From: Isochrysis galbana
Lineage: Eukaryota; Haptophyta; Isochrysidales; Isochrysidaceae
NCBI GenBank assembly: GCA_018136815.1
Contig: CM030932.1
Span: 7,579,628 to 7,643,627, forward strand
Length of the DNA: 64,000 bases
Reading direction: 5' to 3'
Below are positions 60,874-64,000 of this stretch, piece by piece. Made by a program: the position numbers and the translations under genes. The notes under the pieces were generated by a model. It saw only the letters and a list, made by a program, of their open reading frames with translations, ran no database searches and had not been told where the DNA came from. Within the stretch, counting starts at the first letter, position 1; the number at the start of each line of letters is the position of its first letter.

Positions 60874-62184
60874 ATGGTCAAGAGCCAGCCGGTTGATTCC
60901 GCGGCGCACATGCCGCCGGCGCGCACGGTTTCACTTACTCACAGCTCGCTGAGCAGCTGGGGCTGTAATGGCGGCATGGAGCTCGAGGAGGTTCTCGTCT
61001 CGGGCGCGGTCGTCCTGCTCGATGCGCAATGGATGGTGTCACTCGCCGAGAGTGGTGGGGTGCTGCCTCCGCGCCAGGCTCTGCCCGATGAGGCGATGCT
61101 CTCGTTGGACGAGGTTAAGGCGGCTGTGCGGCCGAGCTCTGCGCTGCTCCCCATTGTGTGCATCTCGCACTGCTGGCTGCAGCCGGACCACCCGGACCCT
61201 CGCGGTCACAACTTACGCATCGTTGCACGCGCCCTCACCTCAATGCTGACCTATGCCCAGCGGGGTGGCGAGACGTCGCGTCTTGCCGTCTTCTTTGACT
61301 ACTGCTCAATTCACCAAGGGTGCCGCGATCGGGAAGGCACACCTCAGACCACCTCGTTCATCTGGATCGAGGAGGAGGCGAGGCTGGCCGATGGGGCTAT
61401 TGGCCGTACGTCCTCCGAAGAAGCCCTCTTCCGCCAGGCGTTGGGAAGCCTCGGTGGATTCTACTCGCACCCTCGGATCTTCGTCTTCCTACTCACTGCC
61501 TTCCCCTCCGATTATGGCGACCCAAGTATCTACACAAACTCGGGCAACATCGCTCCATACTTCGAGCGTGGGTGGTGCTTCTGCGAGTCGTCATGGGCTA
61601 TGATGGTCAAGTCATCCGGCTTGGTTCTTGATCTGGGCAAGGTAGACGGCTCCGCGCCAGCTCCACCGTGGCGTGAACTATGCTCGATGTGTAGACAGGG
61701 GCGGAAGGCCCCCATCACGCCCGATGCGTTCAAGAAAGAGCTGGAGGGCAAGTGCTTCACAAACGGCTTGACTGATCGTCCGCGTGTTGCACAGCTGTAT
61801 CAAATAGGGTTTGAAGCAAGGTTCAAGGCGGCAACAGACCTTGCCTACACCAAGCTGGGGTGGGGGGCGCCCGAGGCGGCAGCAGTGGCCGCAGTGCTCG
61901 CGACAGGCAGTGCCTGCAAGCTCGGGAAACTCTTGCTCAACAAGAATCGGATCGGCGATGAGGGCGTGCGGGTGCTTACAAAGGCGCTACCCCATGCACG
62001 GTTGCTGTCGGGACTATGGCTGTCCCATAACGGCATCTCTGATGAGGGCGCGCGAGCACTTGCTGAGGTCGTTGCCAGCATGCCTGTACTCCAGAAGCTT
62101 TTTCTTGACGGCAACAACATCAGCGGGGACGCAGCGGAAGAGCTCCGCGCCGCTTGTGGCAGTCGCATCTTCCTCGCTCTATAG
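60874..62184 (+). CDS. SHCW/FFDYC-domain protein with C-terminal leucine-rich repeats
   Basis: 436 residues from ATG 60874 (frame open upstream; the ATG at 60976, MELEEVLVSG, is an alternative start). The middle carries VCISHCWLQPDHPDPRGHNL, LAVFFDYCSIHQGCRDREG, ALGSLGGFYSHPRIFVFLL, YFERGWCFCESSWAMMVKSS, a globular domain with conserved His, Asp, Cys and Trp. From general knowledge, similar proteins occur as expanded families in microalgae, and the layout recalls signalling folds that pair an effector domain with LRRs; I cannot name the family with certainty. The C-terminus has RI/LRR repeats: LGKLLLNKNRIGDEGVRVL, GLWLSHNGISDEGARALAE, LQKLFLDGNNISGDAAEEL. Possibly an intracellular sensor. No intron needed. 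Confidence 0.65.
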   Translation: MVKSQPVDSAAHMPPARTVSLTHSSLSSWGCNGGMELEEVLVSGAVVLLDAQWMVSLAESGGVLPPRQALPDEAMLSLDEVKAAVRPSSALLPIVCISHCWLQPDHPDPRGHNLRIVARALTSMLTYAQRGGETSRLAVFFDYCSIHQGCRDREGTPQTTSFIWIEEEARLADGAIGRTSSEEALFRQALGSLGGFYSHPRIFVFLLTAFPSDYGDPSIYTNSGNIAPYFERGWCFCESSWAMMVKSSGLVLDLGKVDGSAPAPPWRELCSMCRQGRKAPITPDAFKKELEGKCFTNGLTDRPRVAQLYQIGFEARFKAATDLAYTKLGWGAPEAAAVAAVLATGSACKLGKLLLNKNRIGDEGVRVLTKALPHARLLSGLWLSHNGISDEGARALAEVVASMPVLQKLFLDGNNISGDAAEELRAACGSRIFLAL

Positions 62185-62885
62185 CGTGTTGTAGACTTTG
62201 GTCTCGCGCCGTCCCACGAACGCGTGCCGTCCATGAGCCCAGTCCATCCTACCATGCCAAGCGCTAATTCCAAGGGCGTCCATCTCCGGTGCGGCCCCGA
62301 GCGCTGATCGCTGTGAGGTTTTGGCGAGAAGGTGCAACTCGAGGTTCCTTTTTCTTTTCGATCGACACACCCATTTTTGTATGAGAGTCTGCGTTCTGTC
62401 GAATGTCCCGTCGGAGGCAGTTTTTGACTAGGCCTATTTGAATAGATCAACTATATCAGTTGATAATAAAACAACGGAGTATTAGTGCTAGTGCCGCTAC
62501 TGCCACTAGCCATGCGCATCAACACGCCAAGCCACGACACACACGACCGCATTATGACCCAAGGCATAGATTAACGGATTAACTTCTTAATAGTCTCACC
62601 GCACACGCGGCCGTGGACCCTCTACTTTCTACTCACGCAGCAAAACTTTCTACACCCCCTCTCTCCCGGCCCTTTCCCCCCCGCCATCAGGCGACTCCCC
62701 CCGTGCACTACTAGGGGGATAGGGGAAAAGGGCTTAGATATGGTCGGTGGCCCGCGCCCCCCCCCGGTGATCCGTTCCCCCCTTCCTCCTATGCCTACAG
62801 GGCTGGCGGCGTCCTCAGTCCCGACTTCTCCTGTAAACAGGTGCGGGACTTACATATTTTCCGGTGAGCGGAGCCCTCGCTCCGC
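62185..62885. other. Spacer, no gene
   Basis: 3' flank of the LRR gene, then AT-richer sequence. tattagtgctagtgccgcta at 62,480 and gacccaaggcatag at 62,556 recur in similar form near 63,420 and at 63,327. Confidence 0.5.
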
Positions 62886-63335
62886 CCACCCCCTTCTCCG
62901 CGCTCTCTCTCCCCTCTCCTGCAGGCACGCGCGATGGCGCGCCTGCGACAGGCCTGCAGCTGCCTCTGGCGACCCCTGGTGGCTCCTGGAGGCCAGCTCA
63001 GGGGGCAGAGGAGGCTGGGGCTGGGCCCTGGTCTCCCCTGCCTCTCCCTCGCTGGCGCTCCTGGGCCTCAGGGGCCCCCACTCTGCACCTGTCTGCCTGT
63101 CGAACAGGGGGGGAGGGGGGGTTGGAGCGATGGGCTGGCCACGACAGGCCAGGTTGCGCGAGGCAGGCAAGCCTGCCACTGAGAGAGTGGGTCAGCAGGG
63201 CAGTGGGCTCCTGGCAAGCCATCAGGCGTGCCAGGAGCATGAGTGGTTCCTCCCCCATGGCAGGGGAGGAGTGGAGAGAGGGGGGGGCTCGTGCCCCCAC
63301 ATGGGCGAACTAAGTATAAACTTAGTTGACCCAAG
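62886..63335 (+). repeat. Dispersed repeat, copy 2 (partner at 45,022-45,480)
   Basis: Same string order as copy 1: cctgcctctccctcgctggc, gctggccacgacaggcca, gagtgggtcagcagggcag, aggggaggagtggagagagg, aagtataaacttagttg. Confidence 0.8.
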
Positions 63336-64000
63336 GCATAGAAGCTTGAGCACCTAATTATACCTCCTCCCCCCTCGCAGGCTCCCGGCTCCCGTTAAAA
63401 ATAATATAACTTCTGAGCGTTAGTACTAGTACCACTACTCCCATTAGCCCGGTACTATCACGACACCCCTCAGCGCACCTGCCCGTACGCCTTGATGTAT
63501 CCGAGGCCTATGGCACATCGCAGTGAACGGAGTAGGGGTAGGCCAAAATATCCACGATTTTTCGCCCGAATATCCATGGGGGATATCTCCGATATATCTC
63601 AAAGTTCGGCGCCGTAGAGAAAACGGCCCCTCGGCCTAGCCCGGTCCGGCAGAACCACGCGTCGAGCGCGTGTTTCCATACGGCTCTCCTCGTGTTGAGA
63701 TAGTTTTGTATCCATTTCGCTTGGAGATGGAGAGCTCTCACGTGCGCCGTTCAATGTAGGAGGCCGGTCCCCATTGTGCGTGTCGCGCTCTCTGCGTCGT
63801 GAATGGGGTATTGCGGGTGCCTCACCAATTTGGTGATTTTGCCGGTGTAGTAGCGGCTTTCCCATAGGATTTTGTCTGCGGTCTGGGGCAGGATGATGAT
63901 TGCCCAGCCCAAGCCCTAGCCCCTACCAAAGGGCAGGGGCTGAGGTTGATTGTACGGGTCCATCCCGGGGGGTGTCCGCAATGGAGTGAGTGGGGCGCGA
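63336..64000. other. Terminal spacer, nothing recognised
   Basis: Short open frames only, no motif. Contains the second near-copies of the 62,480 and 62,556 strings. Confidence 0.5.

Noticed and set aside
60052-60909. 285-codon minus-strand frame as a gene
   Set aside because: Pro/Arg/Ser-rich with no motif, in G-rich DNA, and overlapping the 5' part of the LRR gene.

Overview
The window looks like nuclear DNA of a unicellular eukaryotic alga, most likely a haptophyte or something of similar genome style. The reasons are genes with clean GT-AG introns plus one candidate GC-AG intron, a chromodomain Ty3/gypsy retroelement, a LINE, short terminal-inverted-repeat elements, a plant/alga-type PC-esterase, and above all a gigantic AT-less modular polyketide synthase (PKS). 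The lineage is an inference from gene content; no rRNA or organelle marker is present.

Bases 1-32,267 are almost entirely PKS. On the minus strand one gene runs from about 32,222 down to the 100-N assembly gap at 4755-4854. It is split by a candidate 264-bp intron (28,842-29,105). Its layout is: unrecognised N-terminus, carrier protein, then KS-DH-[structural KR]-ER-KR-ACP repeated. Six ketosynthases are visible and no acyltransferase or thioesterase is seen, so malonyl units must be loaded in trans. Modules 4 and 5 are near-identical in-frame tandem copies with a period of exactly 4836 bp (1612 codons). A third copy, nearest the gap, differs by about 32 single-base losses that break the frame and look like unpolished sequence. 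A second PKS fragment lies on the plus strand (1-4754), faces the first one across the gap, and is also frame-broken.

Bases 32.3-37.7 kb are G-rich spacer followed by a mobile-element complex. A Ty3/gypsy pol fragment has its reverse-transcriptase core replaced by part of a LINE, the LINE is itself interrupted by about 540 bp of another repeat, and inverted terminal sequences flank the whole. Bases 37.7-40.1 kb encode a PC-esterase/TBL-like protein. Bases 40.3-44.9 kb form an island with a repeat protein (ankyrin plus GX3-type repeats), a truncated partner copy of it, CT-rich minisatellite, a truncated IS5-type transposase and a small hypothetical gene.

Bases 44.9-64 kb hold ordinary dispersed genes among repeats: a six-exon serine carboxypeptidase (minus strand), a small cysteine-patterned repeat protein with a hAT-like MITE just after its stop codon, a deleted chromovirus with a 3' polypurine tract and LTR start, a periplasmic-binding-protein-like gene, an F-box plus LamG-type protein, and a SHCW/FFDYC-type protein ending in leucine-rich repeats. 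A roughly 450-bp repeat occurs at both 45.0 and 62.9 kb.

The PKS genes would act together as an assembly line of fully reducing steps building a largely saturated carbon chain. The other genes show no obvious pathway link to it.
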